From Shewanella psychromarinicola (GTDB taxonomy: Bacteria > Pseudomonadota > Gammaproteobacteria > Enterobacterales > Shewanellaceae), in assembly GCF_003855155.1 (NCBI RefSeq), contig NZ_CP034073.1, positions 558,001 to 622,000 of the forward strand: a DNA stretch of 64,000 bases, in the 5' to 3' direction. Position numbers and translations under genes: made by a program. The notes under the pieces are model-generated. The model did no database searches, was not told the DNA's origin, and saw only the letters and a list, made by a program, of their open reading frames with translations. Of the stretch, positions 50,237 through 59,730 are shown one piece after another (position 1 is the first letter of the stretch; each line of letters starts with the position of its first letter).

Positions 50237-51073
50237 CTACTCTTCTTCACGATAATGATGATCGTATAACGCCATAATTTCGTCAACTTTCTTGCGTGAA
50301 CTGCCTTTTGGGCTAATGTTACGTTGCACCGAAATGGTTGAACAAGATGCGCCACGATACAACTCTCGTGTTAACGGAATATCATGGTTACTGATCAATA
50401 CCGGAATATTGCGTTCATGGGCAATGAGCCGAGAATGACGGGCAAGTAATGCTTGATCGTCTAGACTAAACCCCGGACCTACATAGGTGGTAAAACTGGC
50501 GGTTGTCGATAATGGTGCATAAGGCGGATCACAATAAATGACATCTCCGCAATTCGCCATATAAAAGGCTTGTTCATAACTGATACATTTAAACGTCGCT
50601 TGTTGCGCTTTTAATGAGAAATAACGAATTTCAGCTTCTGGAAAGTATGGTTTTTTGTACGAACCAAACGGCACGTTAAAACCACCTTTGCGGTTATATC
50701 GACATAAACCATTAAAACCATGACGATTCATGTACAGAAAATATACCGACCGAATAAAAGGGTCACTGCAGAGATTAAATTCAGCACGAATACGGTAGTA
50801 GGCATCTTTATCATTCATCTCATCGACAAACATAGCTTTTGCCGCTTGAATGTAGGCATCAGGCTGTTGCTGAACAATTTGGTATAGATTGATTAAGTCT
50901 TGATTAATGTCACACAACAAGTAGTCATCAAACTGAGTATTGAGAAATACCGATCCCGCCCCAACGAAAGGCTCAATAAGTCGGTTTCCTGTAGGAAGGT
51001 GTTTTGCTAGCTCATCAACGAGCTTGTATTTACCACCTGCCCATTTTAGAAAGGCTCTATGCTTTTTTATCAT
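50237..51073 (-). CDS. dam: DNA adenine methyltransferase Dam (housekeeping)
   Basis: 278 residues, D12 class: FLKWAGGKYKLV, LIEPFVGAGSVFLN, and catalytic DPPYAPL. Methylates GATC for mismatch repair and replication timing. Located downstream of damX as in E. coli. Clearly distinct from the island methyltransferase at 40122. Confidence 0.95.
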   Translation of the reverse strand: MIKKHRAFLKWAGGKYKLVDELAKHLPTGNRLIEPFVGAGSVFLNTQFDDYLLCDINQDLINLYQIVQQQPDAYIQAAKAMFVDEMNDKDAYYRIRAEFNLCSDPFIRSVYFLYMNRHGFNGLCRYNRKGGFNVPFGSYKKPYFPEAEIRYFSLKAQQATFKCISYEQAFYMANCGDVIYCDPPYAPLSTTASFTTYVGPGFSLDDQALLARHSRLIAHERNIPVLISNHDIPLTRELYRGASCSTISVQRNISPKGSSRKKVDEIMALYDHHYREEE

Positions 51074-51205
51074 GAATAGGAATTATACCAGCAAAATTAA
51101 AGCTGATAAGTGTACGCTGTTTAGCGACAATTATCATCGGATAAAGTAGATTAATTATGTTGTTTTTTCATATTATTTAATTAGCTATAACTGAATATGA
51201 CGCGG

Positions 51206-52609
51206 TTAATCTTGTCGCTTATAATCACTCAAATCTGCCCACTTTCTAACCCATGGAGCAGCTAATGAATATTGTGTCTGAAGACTTTTAGCTTTTAAGT
51301 TTGCAACCGTTACGGTATCGAAATCACCTAATAATAAAACATAGCGTTGCTGGTAACTCATAACGTAAACCTGTGGCTCTTGTGCCATTTTAGCTAAAAT
51401 AGGCGCGAGTGATGCTTTGTCATTAACACTTGCTAGCTGCAAAGTGAAACCTTGTACTTTCAAATTTGGGTTATTATCATTCTCAACAATATCACTGGGC
51501 TGAACGACTGCTTGGATCTGTGCTTTTGGCAATTTACCTTGAAAAGATAATCCCTTTATTGATGAACTCACCGTTACATCACTGTGATTGTCTGGAGCGG
51601 TGTTGTCGTTAACGTCAGAGATATTACGCTCACCCAGCGAGGTATCTGCAGCCATTTGCTTGTCAAATAACACGAGAGCTTGTTTATTTGCAGTAGACTT
51701 AGTGAGTGCCAATTGCCTTTTGGCAAAATAAGCACTCAGTGTCGTGTCGGCAAAATGAGCGACATATTGCTGTGCTTTTACACGTACGATTGATTGCTCT
51801 GCTGTCAATGTTGGTGCTAATGATGTTGAAATCGGCACAGGTAATTGACTATTAACCGCTGCCCCAATGGCAACAAAAACCGAGATAACAGCCAAAATTA
51901 CAAACAGCTTAACTGACAGAGACCAAGAGGGTTTCTCTGTTTGTGGTTCTTCTAATGCTAACGCTAATAATTGAACAACTTCAGCTGGCGTACCCTGCTG
52001 TTTCTCTAGTTGTTTATGAATAATTTCACGTGGAATAAACGGCGCTTGCTCGCTGCGGAGCAATAAACTCTGATAAAGGCCATCGCGCTCGGGCACCGAT
52101 AAAGGTTCAATAGTGACGGGTAGCAATCTAGCGCGTATATCATCAGTTAACTCAGCGACTAAGGTATACCAAAAACTGGGCGTGACGGTCACGGTTACTG
52201 CAACAGGTTTTCCTGCACAATGGATTTGACTCAGCAAAATGCATTCAGCCCAAATATCTTTAGGCAATAAATCGGCATCATCAATAATGATGTGCAGCGG
52301 CTTTGTTAGACTAGATTGGATCCTAAGCACAGTGTCCATTAAAGGACGTTCATCATCAAAAATAGGGGCGGAGATTAATTGGACCAGAATTTTTCGACGA
52401 ATTTCAGCGCTATCTGCGTGTTGAGGACAAATGATTAATGCGCAATTATAGTCGTCCAGTTCACTTGCTAATGCGGCTGTCAGTGTAGATTTACCCGACC
52501 CCTTGTCACCGCAAATAACCAACAACTGTTCACCATAACTAGCAATATGCTGCAAACGCTGAACTAGCGCTTCTTGAGTGGGGAGTAACAATAGTCCTGG
52601 AGTCGTCAA
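51206..52609 (-). CDS. damX: Cell division SPOR protein DamX
   Basis: 467 residues: N-terminal AAA-type ATPase region with Walker A GDKGSGKST (about 34-42) and HIIIDDADLL as Walker B, a membrane helix around 230-250, a linker, and a C-terminal SPOR domain (about 385-460; YVMSYQQRYVLLLGDF). Binds septal peptidoglycan. The start is a TTG at 52609 after GGTG; no better ATG fits. Between aroB and dam. Confidence 0.88.
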   Translation of the reverse strand: MTTPGLLLLPTQEALVQRLQHIASYGEQLLVICGDKGSGKSTLTAALASELDDYNCALIICPQHADSAEIRRKILVQLISAPIFDDERPLMDTVLRIQSSLTKPLHIIIDDADLLPKDIWAECILLSQIHCAGKPVAVTVTVTPSFWYTLVAELTDDIRARLLPVTIEPLSVPERDGLYQSLLLRSEQAPFIPREIIHKQLEKQQGTPAEVVQLLALALEEPQTEKPSWSLSVKLFVILAVISVFVAIGAAVNSQLPVPISTSLAPTLTAEQSIVRVKAQQYVAHFADTTLSAYFAKRQLALTKSTANKQALVLFDKQMAADTSLGERNISDVNDNTAPDNHSDVTVSSSIKGLSFQGKLPKAQIQAVVQPSDIVENDNNPNLKVQGFTLQLASVNDKASLAPILAKMAQEPQVYVMSYQQRYVLLLGDFDTVTVANLKAKSLQTQYSLAAPWVRKWADLSDYKRQD

Positions 52610-52643
52610 TGATTCACCACACTATAATGAATATGTAGCATAG

Positions 52644-53720
52644 TTATAAGCAGCTAATAACCTGTTTCAGTAAGTCTTCACCTACTTCACTAAAGAGATC
52701 AGCTTGGCCTATACCCGTAGGTAATACTAAACGAATTTTACCACCTAAGACTTTTTTATCACGGCGCATATGCTTAATAAAATGCTCAAAACCCATCGAC
52801 TCGGGAGCCGTTATAGGTAAATCAAACGCTTGCATCAACTGACGAATACGCTCAACACTTTGATCATCTAATAGATTAAGTTTACAGGCTGTTTGTGCAG
52901 CAAGAACGGTACCAGCAGCTACTGCTTCGCCATGTAACCAGACACCGTAGCCCATTTCAGCTTCGATAGCATGCCCAAAGGTATGCCCAAGGTTTAATAA
53001 TGCTCTAACACCTTGTTCAGTTTCATCTTGCGCGACAACATCAGCTTTAATCTGGCAACATTTTGCAATAGCATAGTTTAACGCATCAGTCTGGAGCGAT
53101 TTTAATGCATCGACATTAGCTTCAAGCCATTGAAAAAAGTCCGCATCCCAAATAATACCGTACTTAATCACTTCAGCCATACCTGCGGCAAACTCATTTG
53201 CGGGTAATGTCTGTAAGCAAAGCGTATCGATAATCACAGATTTGGGTTGATAAAATGCGCCAATCATATTTTTCCCAAGCGGATGATTGACTGCCGTTTT
53301 ACCACCGACAGAGGAATCAACTTGGGACAATAATGTTGTCGGCACTTGAATAAAATCAATACCACGCTGATAACACGCTGCCGCGAAACCAGTCATACCA
53401 CCAACAACACCACCCCCTAGCGCAACTAATACTGAATCTCGGGCAAAGTTATGCTCAAGTAATCCAGTAAAAATATAATCTAGATGCTGTAAATCTTTAA
53501 ATTTTTCGCCATCAGGCAAAATAACAGTTTCAATACGCGCGCAAGCGCTCATCGCTAGTTGTATCTTTTGACGATACAACGGAGCAATGGTGTCATTTGA
53601 AACAATTAAGGCTTTTTTGTTTGTTAGGTAGCGAGCAAATAGCTCGCTATCATTCATCAAATCCTGGCCAATATAAATGGGGTAACTTCTATCACCTAAT
53701 TGAACCTGGATCTGTTGCAT
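52644..53720 (-). CDS. aroB: 3-dehydroquinate synthase
   Basis: 358 residues. NAD-dependent lyase fold with [52 protein letters not shown] and the metal-site region [11 protein letters not shown]. Second step of the shikimate pathway. 8 bases downstream of aroK. Confidence 0.96.
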   Translation of the reverse strand: MQQIQVQLGDRSYPIYIGQDLMNDSELFARYLTNKKALIVSNDTIAPLYRQKIQLAMSACARIETVILPDGEKFKDLQHLDYIFTGLLEHNFARDSVLVALGGGVVGGMTGFAAACYQRGIDFIQVPTTLLSQVDSSVGGKTAVNHPLGKNMIGAFYQPKSVIIDTLCLQTLPANEFAAGMAEVIKYGIIWDADFFQWLEANVDALKSLQTDALNYAIAKCCQIKADVVAQDETEQGVRALLNLGHTFGHAIEAEMGYGVWLHGEAVAAGTVLAAQTACKLNLLDDQSVERIRQLMQAFDLPITAPESMGFEHFIKHMRRDKKVLGGKIRLVLPTGIGQADLFSEVGEDLLKQVISCL

Positions 53721-53728
53721 GTTGTTAC

Positions 53729-54244
53729 CTAAAAGCCGAGTTGCTCGATAATTTGGTTTGCGACGATCTTCGCGCTTTGCTCATCAGTTTTAACGATAAC
53801 ATCCGCAATTTCCTCATATAAAGGATTACGAATTTCCGCTAAGCTTTCGAGCACTTCACGTGGATCATCTACTTGTAACAACGGGCGACGCTTATCACGC
53901 TGAGTACGCGCAACTTGCTTGTCGATTGTTGTTTCTAAGTAAACCACTATACCTCGAGCAGAAAGATAATTGCGGATATCTTTACTCTGAACAGAACCAC
54001 CACCTGTCGCGAGAACGATACCTTGCCTTTCTGAAAGATCACCAATGACTTGAGCTTCACGACGACGGAAACCCTCCTCACCTTCAACATCAAACACCCA
54101 GGCAATATCTGCACCGGTACGTTGTTCAATCTCGTGATCTGAATCGTGGAAATCTAAATGCAGCATTTGCGCCAGATGGCGACCAATTGTGCTTTTACCT
54201 GCGCCCATAGGGCCTACCAGAAAAATATTGCGTTTTTCAGCCAT
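53729..54244 (-). CDS. aroK: Shikimate kinase
   Basis: 171 residues. P-loop [12 protein letters not shown] at the N-terminus, the shikimate-binding Asp in [20 protein letters not shown] and ATGGGSVQS. Fifth step of chorismate synthesis. Translated with aroB. Separated from pilQ by about 450 bases, so likely has its own promoter. Confidence 0.96.
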   Translation of the reverse strand: MAEKRNIFLVGPMGAGKSTIGRHLAQMLHLDFHDSDHEIEQRTGADIAWVFDVEGEEGFRRREAQVIGDLSERQGIVLATGGGSVQSKDIRNYLSARGIVVYLETTIDKQVARTQRDKRRPLLQVDDPREVLESLAEIRNPLYEEIADVIVKTDEQSAKIVANQIIEQLGF

Positions 54245-54635
54245 TGCGTATACGTCTGAATCTTATATGGAAGAATGCCTTATCGACTTAAACTTCAAGC
54301 CGACCTATAATTTAACCTTGCTCTATTGAGACTTGACGAAGGATTATCTCAGTTAAGGGCTACCGCTTGCAAGTCATCACAGCTATTTATCATGATTTTA
54401 TTATGTCACTGATACTAAAAATCCAAAAAAAAATATAATATTTGCGATTAAATGTTTGTTAATGCAAAGATTATACATGGATTGGCACGACACAATCTAA
54501 TTGAGGCATATACTATCATACTTTAATGAGGTCGCCATTATTGCCACTTAAAATGCTAATTTGACAAACTGGAGTGACGTGTAGTGATGATATATTTAAC
54601 GAGTTTGATCATTATCGCCGCAAAAATAACCGCCA
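54245..54635 (-). other. pilQ-aroK intergenic region
   Basis: About 390 bases, AT-rich, without a gene. It should hold the aroK promoter. No repeat or RNA gene seen. Confidence 0.5.
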
Positions 54636-54638
54636 TAA

Positions 54639-54668
54639 AAAAGCCAGCGGTTAAATAGCTGGCTTTTT
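54639..54668 (-). terminator. pilQ terminator
   Basis: AAAAGCCAGC/GCTGGCTTTT stem with T run on the minus strand, 24 bases past the pilQ stop. Confidence 0.8.
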
Positions 54669-54691
54669 AGTGTTGTTATTGGCGAAAGAAA

Positions 54692-56740
54692 CTAGCGTTT
54701 GTCAGCAACAATCTTAGGGGTTACAAAAATTAACAGCTCTTGGCGCTCATTTGTGTCGGTTGAATTTCTAAATAAGAACCCCACTAGCGGTATATCACCC
54801 AACACAGGAACCTTACTCACACGGCTAATCAAGTTTTGCTGATAAATACCACCTAATACGATAGTCTCACCATTATCGACCAGTACCTGAGTACCAATAC
54901 GCTGAGTATCAATCGCAACCGCTTCACCCGTTGCTGTAGCAACCGTTGTTCCTTGAGAATCTTGGGTAATTTCAAGATCTAGGATCACCCGGTCATCTGG
55001 GGTGATTTGCGGTGTAACACGAAGCGATAGCACGGCCTTCTTAAAGGTCACGGTTGTTGCACCACTTGATGCAGACTCAACATAGGGAATTTCAACACCC
55101 TGCTCAATGTATGCCGACTTCTGGTTAGAAGTGGTAATACGTGGGCTGGCAATAATTTCACCTTTGTTTTCTTGTTCTAATGCACTTAACTCTAAATCGA
55201 GTACGGTACCGTCAGCCAATTTAGCCACATGAAAAGCAATACTAGTAGCCGAACTTGCCGCAGCCGGTAGATTCACGTTAAGGCGATCATCAATGCTTGG
55301 AATAATACCATTGGCAATACTGGTTGCACCTCCAATAGTACCAGAAGTGCCTTTAGAACCCTGCTGATCTGTTATGCCCCAGCGAATACCTAGATCTTCA
55401 GACACATCATCTTTAACTGTCACCATACGTGCTTCAATTAGCACTTGTTTAATGGGGATATCTAATACTTCAATCAAGCGGTGTACGTTTTCTAAAATCT
55501 CAGCCGTATCTTTTACCAATAGCGTATTTGTACGTTCATCTACGGCAACACTGCCTCGAGATGATAATAAGGTTGAATCGGTGGTTTTAAGTAACTCCGA
55601 TATATCAACAGCTTTGGCGTAGTTTATTTGTAAGAATTCAGAATATAGCGGTGCTAATTCTTTGACTTCTTGTCGGTTTTTCAAGTCATTACTTTCACGA
55701 ATGGCAAGCTCTTCACTCGGTGCCACCATTAAAATATTGCCTTCAATGCGTTTATCTAGACCTTTAGTTTGTAAAATAAGGTCTAATGCTTGATCCCAAG
55801 GCACATCGTCTAAACGCAAGGTAATATCACCTTCAACCGTATCGCTTGTCACAAGGTTAAAGTTGTTATAATCAGCAATAATTTGCAACACGGTACGAAC
55901 CGCTATGTTTTGGAAGTTTAGTGACAATGAACGACCATTATATTTTTTAGCCTCTTTAGCAACAGAGACTCGTTCGACTTTGTCTACGCTAACTTTAAAT
56001 ACATTGCCGTCTTGGCGATAGTTATAGTCATAGTTACCGTCAACATCGACCAAGATACGGGTGGTCAAATCATCTTTAAATGTTTCAAAACTATTCACTG
56101 GTGTGGCAAAGTCTTGAACATCCATGACGTAAAGTAAATCATTGCCAATATCGGTGTTATAGAGTTTTATTTCAAGCTTTGAACCGACTTGCTCTACATT
56201 CGCCGCGACAGAACGATTGCTAAGATTAAATAATATTTCTCCACCACCGGTTTTATTGCGGCGAAAATCAATACTGCTAATAGCATTAACAAATGGATTG
56301 TTTGCTTCTACTGGACCGGAAACATCATCATTTATGGTTAATCGATAACTATTATCAACAATTTTACCTTGATATGGCTTCACTTTATTCATGGCGACAA
56401 TGATTTGTAAATTGCCACCTTGTTGTTGTGTATTTACTTCTTTTACACCAACAGCATTTACCGGAATTTTGTTTTTATTTAAATTAGAAATAGTGTCAGA
56501 GAACATCAACATAATTTCTGCCGGGTCTGCCGATAAATCAACAGACGGTGACACTATTGATGATTCAAAAATCAACTCTAATTCTAATTGGTGATCAACC
56601 ATTGAATGATATTTGACGTCCATAAGACGATTAGCAGCTATCGCATTGGGTACTAGACCCATTAATAAAACTGCGCCTAAGAGCGCTCTAAAAAATAATA
56701 ACTTTGTTATTGCTTTTTTCATCGCGGCAGAAGATTCCAT
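54692..56740 (-). CDS. pilQ: Type IV pilus secretin PilQ
   Basis: 682 residues: signal peptide, AMIN domains (about 40-230), STN domain (LNFQNIAVRTVLQIIADYN, about 270-340), secretin N and C-terminal secretin channel (VDNGETIVLGGIYQQ, VPVLGDIPLVGFLFRN). Forms the outer-membrane pore for the pilus. The ATG at 56740 has GAAGGA upstream; ATG 56722 (MKKAITK) is the alternative and closer to a normal signal start. Confidence 0.95.
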   Translation of the reverse strand: MESSAAMKKAITKLLFFRALLGAVLLMGLVPNAIAANRLMDVKYHSMVDHQLELELIFESSIVSPSVDLSADPAEIMLMFSDTISNLNKNKIPVNAVGVKEVNTQQQGGNLQIIVAMNKVKPYQGKIVDNSYRLTINDDVSGPVEANNPFVNAISSIDFRRNKTGGGEILFNLSNRSVAANVEQVGSKLEIKLYNTDIGNDLLYVMDVQDFATPVNSFETFKDDLTTRILVDVDGNYDYNYRQDGNVFKVSVDKVERVSVAKEAKKYNGRSLSLNFQNIAVRTVLQIIADYNNFNLVTSDTVEGDITLRLDDVPWDQALDLILQTKGLDKRIEGNILMVAPSEELAIRESNDLKNRQEVKELAPLYSEFLQINYAKAVDISELLKTTDSTLLSSRGSVAVDERTNTLLVKDTAEILENVHRLIEVLDIPIKQVLIEARMVTVKDDVSEDLGIRWGITDQQGSKGTSGTIGGATSIANGIIPSIDDRLNVNLPAAASSATSIAFHVAKLADGTVLDLELSALEQENKGEIIASPRITTSNQKSAYIEQGVEIPYVESASSGATTVTFKKAVLSLRVTPQITPDDRVILDLEITQDSQGTTVATATGEAVAIDTQRIGTQVLVDNGETIVLGGIYQQNLISRVSKVPVLGDIPLVGFLFRNSTDTNERQELLIFVTPKIVADKR

Positions 56741-56761
56741 TATTCACTCATCCTTCGCACG

Positions 56762-57280
56762 TTATTTTCCTGATAATTCTAAATTGCTGGTTCTTTCAGT
56801 CCAGCAACCTGAACCATCAGGGATTAATTCTATAATTTCGATAAATTGCGTCGTTACTTTAGCAATTCGTCCATGATAAAGCCCTAAATATTCACCTACA
56901 CCCATACGATAAACATTGCCATCACTAGATTCTATTAAAGCCCAAATAGTACTCTCTTCACTCAATGTTCCACGCATTCTTAAAATGTCTAATGCATAGG
57001 TTTCTAAACGACCTTTGCGACGCTTTAAGTCTGGCTGTAAACAATCTTTAGATGTATCAATCACCTCTTCAGTCAATTCCCTCGACGGTGGAACAAACGG
57101 ACTGCGCATCAATTCAGCTTGATAAGCAAAATGTTCAAACTTCGGTGTTTGCTTCAATGGCGGTATACGTGCAACGTGTTGCGCCTTTGTAGTAGTAACA
57201 AATAACTCTAAATCGCTGCGATCACCGATACAACCACTCAATAAAAACACCATTGATAACAATAAAAGCAAAAACTTCAT
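56762..57280 (-). CDS. pilP: Type IV pilus lipoprotein PilP
   Basis: 172 residues. Lipoprotein signal LLLLLSMVFLLSGC with lipobox LSGC; C-terminal beta domain with YRMGVGEYLGLYHGRI typical of PilP. Links PilNO to PilQ. 1-base overlap with pilO. Confidence 0.92.
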   Translation of the reverse strand: MKFLLLLLSMVFLLSGCIGDRSDLELFVTTTKAQHVARIPPLKQTPKFEHFAYQAELMRSPFVPPSRELTEEVIDTSKDCLQPDLKRRKGRLETYALDILRMRGTLSEESTIWALIESSDGNVYRMGVGEYLGLYHGRIAKVTTQFIEIIELIPDGSGCWTERTSNLELSGK

Positions 57281-57897
57281 TATTTCTGCTCCTTATTGGC
57301 CTGTTGCGATAATTCAGCCCCTTCTTTAAAGCGATAGGTTTTGGCGAGAATATCCATAGATAATCCACCGGCATCATTCTGCTTTATTATAAAGTCATGC
57401 AGACTGACAATTCGAGGTAATTTTGCAACACCACTGACCATATTACCCATCTGATGATAATCACCGACTACTGACATCTTTATTGGAAATTCAATATAAA
57501 AATCACGTTCGATTTCATCATCCCAATCTAGACTGTTAATTCTAAGGCCCGCGTCAGTGGCAACAAACGTTAAATCATCTAATAAACCTGGCATTTCATT
57601 TTCAGAAGGCAGCATTTTAAGCAACTCGGCAAACTGCACTTCCATTATATCTAGTTGTTCTCGATACAGTTTTAGATTAGCAGCTAAACGATATTTAGTT
57701 TCAAAATCTTCACGTAGTTGGATTTCTTTCTGCTGTTCGACTTTTATCACATCAATCGAGTCTGAAATAAACAAATAATAACTGGCACCGATAACACACA
57801 CAGACAAAAACACAGCAAATACAACTTTTACCAGCTTGGGCCAACCACCGATATTTTCAAAATCGATATCATTAAATTGATCTAGGTCGAGATTCAT
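57280..57897 (-). CDS. pilO: Type IV pilus inner-membrane protein PilO
   Basis: 205 residues: one membrane helix (VFAVFLSVCVIGASYYLFI, about 28-47), coiled coil, ferredoxin-like C-terminal domain. Forms heterodimers with PilN. Overlaps pilN by 4 bases. Confidence 0.92.
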   Translation of the reverse strand: MNLDLDQFNDIDFENIGGWPKLVKVVFAVFLSVCVIGASYYLFISDSIDVIKVEQQKEIQLREDFETKYRLAANLKLYREQLDIMEVQFAELLKMLPSENEMPGLLDDLTFVATDAGLRINSLDWDDEIERDFYIEFPIKMSVVGDYHQMGNMVSGVAKLPRIVSLHDFIIKQNDAGGLSMDILAKTYRFKEGAELSQQANKEQK

Positions 57898-58475
57898 TTT
57901 CTCGCTCCTTGGTTCGCATCAGCATTGGTTATTTGTGAATCATCACGAATAGTGACACGTAATTTAAAGCGCTGTAATTGCCTTAACTCTTCATTTTGCG
58001 TCACAATCGATTGCATACTTGGATCGTTAAGATAACCAGAGGTTTTAACCTTTCTCATCATATTAGCGACATTATTATTCGATTCGCTGCGTCCTTCGAT
58101 TAATAACACGCTACCCTTTTTCTCTATACTTGAGAGATAAATACCAGGCGGCACCATACGGACTAATTCATCTAAAACATGAGTAGGTAAATTACGCGAT
58201 TGTTGTAAGTTGAGAATTATTTCAGTTCGACGTTCAATGTCTTTTTTACGTTCGGTAATTTTTCTAATTTCTGCAATTTGGGTATCAAGTAAGCTAATTT
58301 CCGCTGCTAAATATGCATTGCGTTGACGTTGATCATCAGTGACAACCTCTAGAAAACCCAGAAATAAATATATAACTAATGATGTCACTAAAAAAACTAA
58401 CGCTAGAATGCCAATAAAGTCGCGTTTTTGCTTCTCTCTAGCTTCTTCACGCCAAGGTAATAAATTTATGTTCGC
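57894..58475 (-). CDS. pilN: Type IV pilus inner-membrane protein PilN
   Basis: 193 residues. The conserved N-terminal INLLPWREE that docks on PilM is at residues 4-12, followed by a membrane helix and coiled coil. The ATG at 58475 with AAGGAG upstream is chosen; it overlaps the end of pilM by 10 bases. The longer frame to 58508 is unsupported. Confidence 0.94.
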   Translation of the reverse strand, partial: ANINLLPWREEAREKQKRDFIGILALVFLVTSLVIYLFLGFLEVVTDDQRQRNAYLAAEISLLDTQIAEIRKITERKKDIERRTEIILNLQQSRNLPTHVLDELVRMVPPGIYLSSIEKKGSVLLIEGRSESNNNVANMMRKVKTSGYLNDPSMQSIVTQNEELRQLQRFKLRVTIRDDSQITNADANQGARK

Positions 58476-59545
58476 CATTGAGCATAACTCCTTAGCGCAA
58501 GACCACATGCCAGCATATATTTACTTATATTAGGTTGAAGCTGACTTTTCATAACATCATCTGCATGTAAACAACCTTGGAAAGGATCTGCAATAATGGT
58601 ATGGGTGCCTAACTCGTTACCGAGTAGTTCAACCATTCCTTCTAACTTAGCGGTACCACCACACAAAACGATATAGTCAACTTTTTCACGTCCACTGGCA
58701 GTACAGTATATTTGTAACGTTCGTTTAATTTGCTGTAACAATTGTGTCTGATATGGTGATAAGACTTCGAACATATAATTACGCGGTAATTGACTAGAGA
58801 TCTTAGCTTGTTCAGCCTCGTCATGAGGCATTCCATAATATGACATAATTGATTGAGTGAATAACTCACCGCCAAAGGCTTGCTCACGTATAAACGTAGT
58901 GTCACCATTTTCAACCACAGAGAATGTGGTCATATTGGCACCAATATCAATCATGGCGATGGATTTATCTTTAGCACCATCAGGTAACTGACCATAAATT
59001 AATTCTGCAGAGCGCCCTAAGGCATAAGCTTCCACATCAACAACTTTGACTACTAGATCAACAGAATCTAAAGCGTCCAAACGTGAATCAATGTTTTCTG
59101 TACGGCATGCGCTCAGTAACACATTAACTTTGGTTGGATCGGTGATATTCGGGCTAAGCCTTTCAAAATCAATGCTGACTTCATCAAGCGAATAAGGAAT
59201 AAGGTTGTCAGCTTCAATTTCAATTTGAGCTTCCATTTCCTCTTCATTCAACGCGGCATCCATATAGATGACTTTAGTCATAACAGCGGAACCTGAAACA
59301 GCGACTGCTGCAAATTTGACCGATTTAGGTAAACCTCGTCTGATTTGCCTCAGTGATTCAAGTACCGCTTCAGAATCACGAATATCATGATCAACAACCG
59401 CTCCCTTTCTAACAGGAACGGCCATATGGTTTTGAATTTTATATCCATCGGCAGTCTTGCTCAACAAAATGGCTTTTATTTCATGAGACCCAATATCAAT
59501 CCCGACCATTTGAGGTGCTTGACGCTTCCACAATTTAGAAATCAT
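58466..59545 (-). CDS. pilM: Type IV pilus assembly ATPase-like PilM
   Basis: 359 residues, actin-like (FtsA/PilM) fold: GIDIGSHEIKAILL, AVAVSGSAVMTKVI, AMIDIGANMTTFSVV, VLCGGTAKLEGM as nucleotide-binding loops. Cytoplasmic member of the PilMNOP alignment complex. First gene of pilMNOPQ, divergent from mrcA. Confidence 0.95.
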   Translation of the reverse strand: MISKLWKRQAPQMVGIDIGSHEIKAILLSKTADGYKIQNHMAVPVRKGAVVDHDIRDSEAVLESLRQIRRGLPKSVKFAAVAVSGSAVMTKVIYMDAALNEEEMEAQIEIEADNLIPYSLDEVSIDFERLSPNITDPTKVNVLLSACRTENIDSRLDALDSVDLVVKVVDVEAYALGRSAELIYGQLPDGAKDKSIAMIDIGANMTTFSVVENGDTTFIREQAFGGELFTQSIMSYYGMPHDEAEQAKISSQLPRNYMFEVLSPYQTQLLQQIKRTLQIYCTASGREKVDYIVLCGGTAKLEGMVELLGNELGTHTIIADPFQGCLHADDVMKSQLQPNISKYMLACGLALRSYAQWRT

Positions 59546-59730
59546 AGTCCGTCATCACAATTCTATTCTTATTTTCTAAGAGATTAGCACATAATCAACT
59601 CGTTAAAAGTATTTGTATAAGATGTTTCAACATTTTACAAATACTATTTACTTATTTCATGTTTTACTTCACCAAAAACTCTCCCGCTTATATACTAGCG
59701 CCACTATTTGTAATTTTCTGGAATTATCGA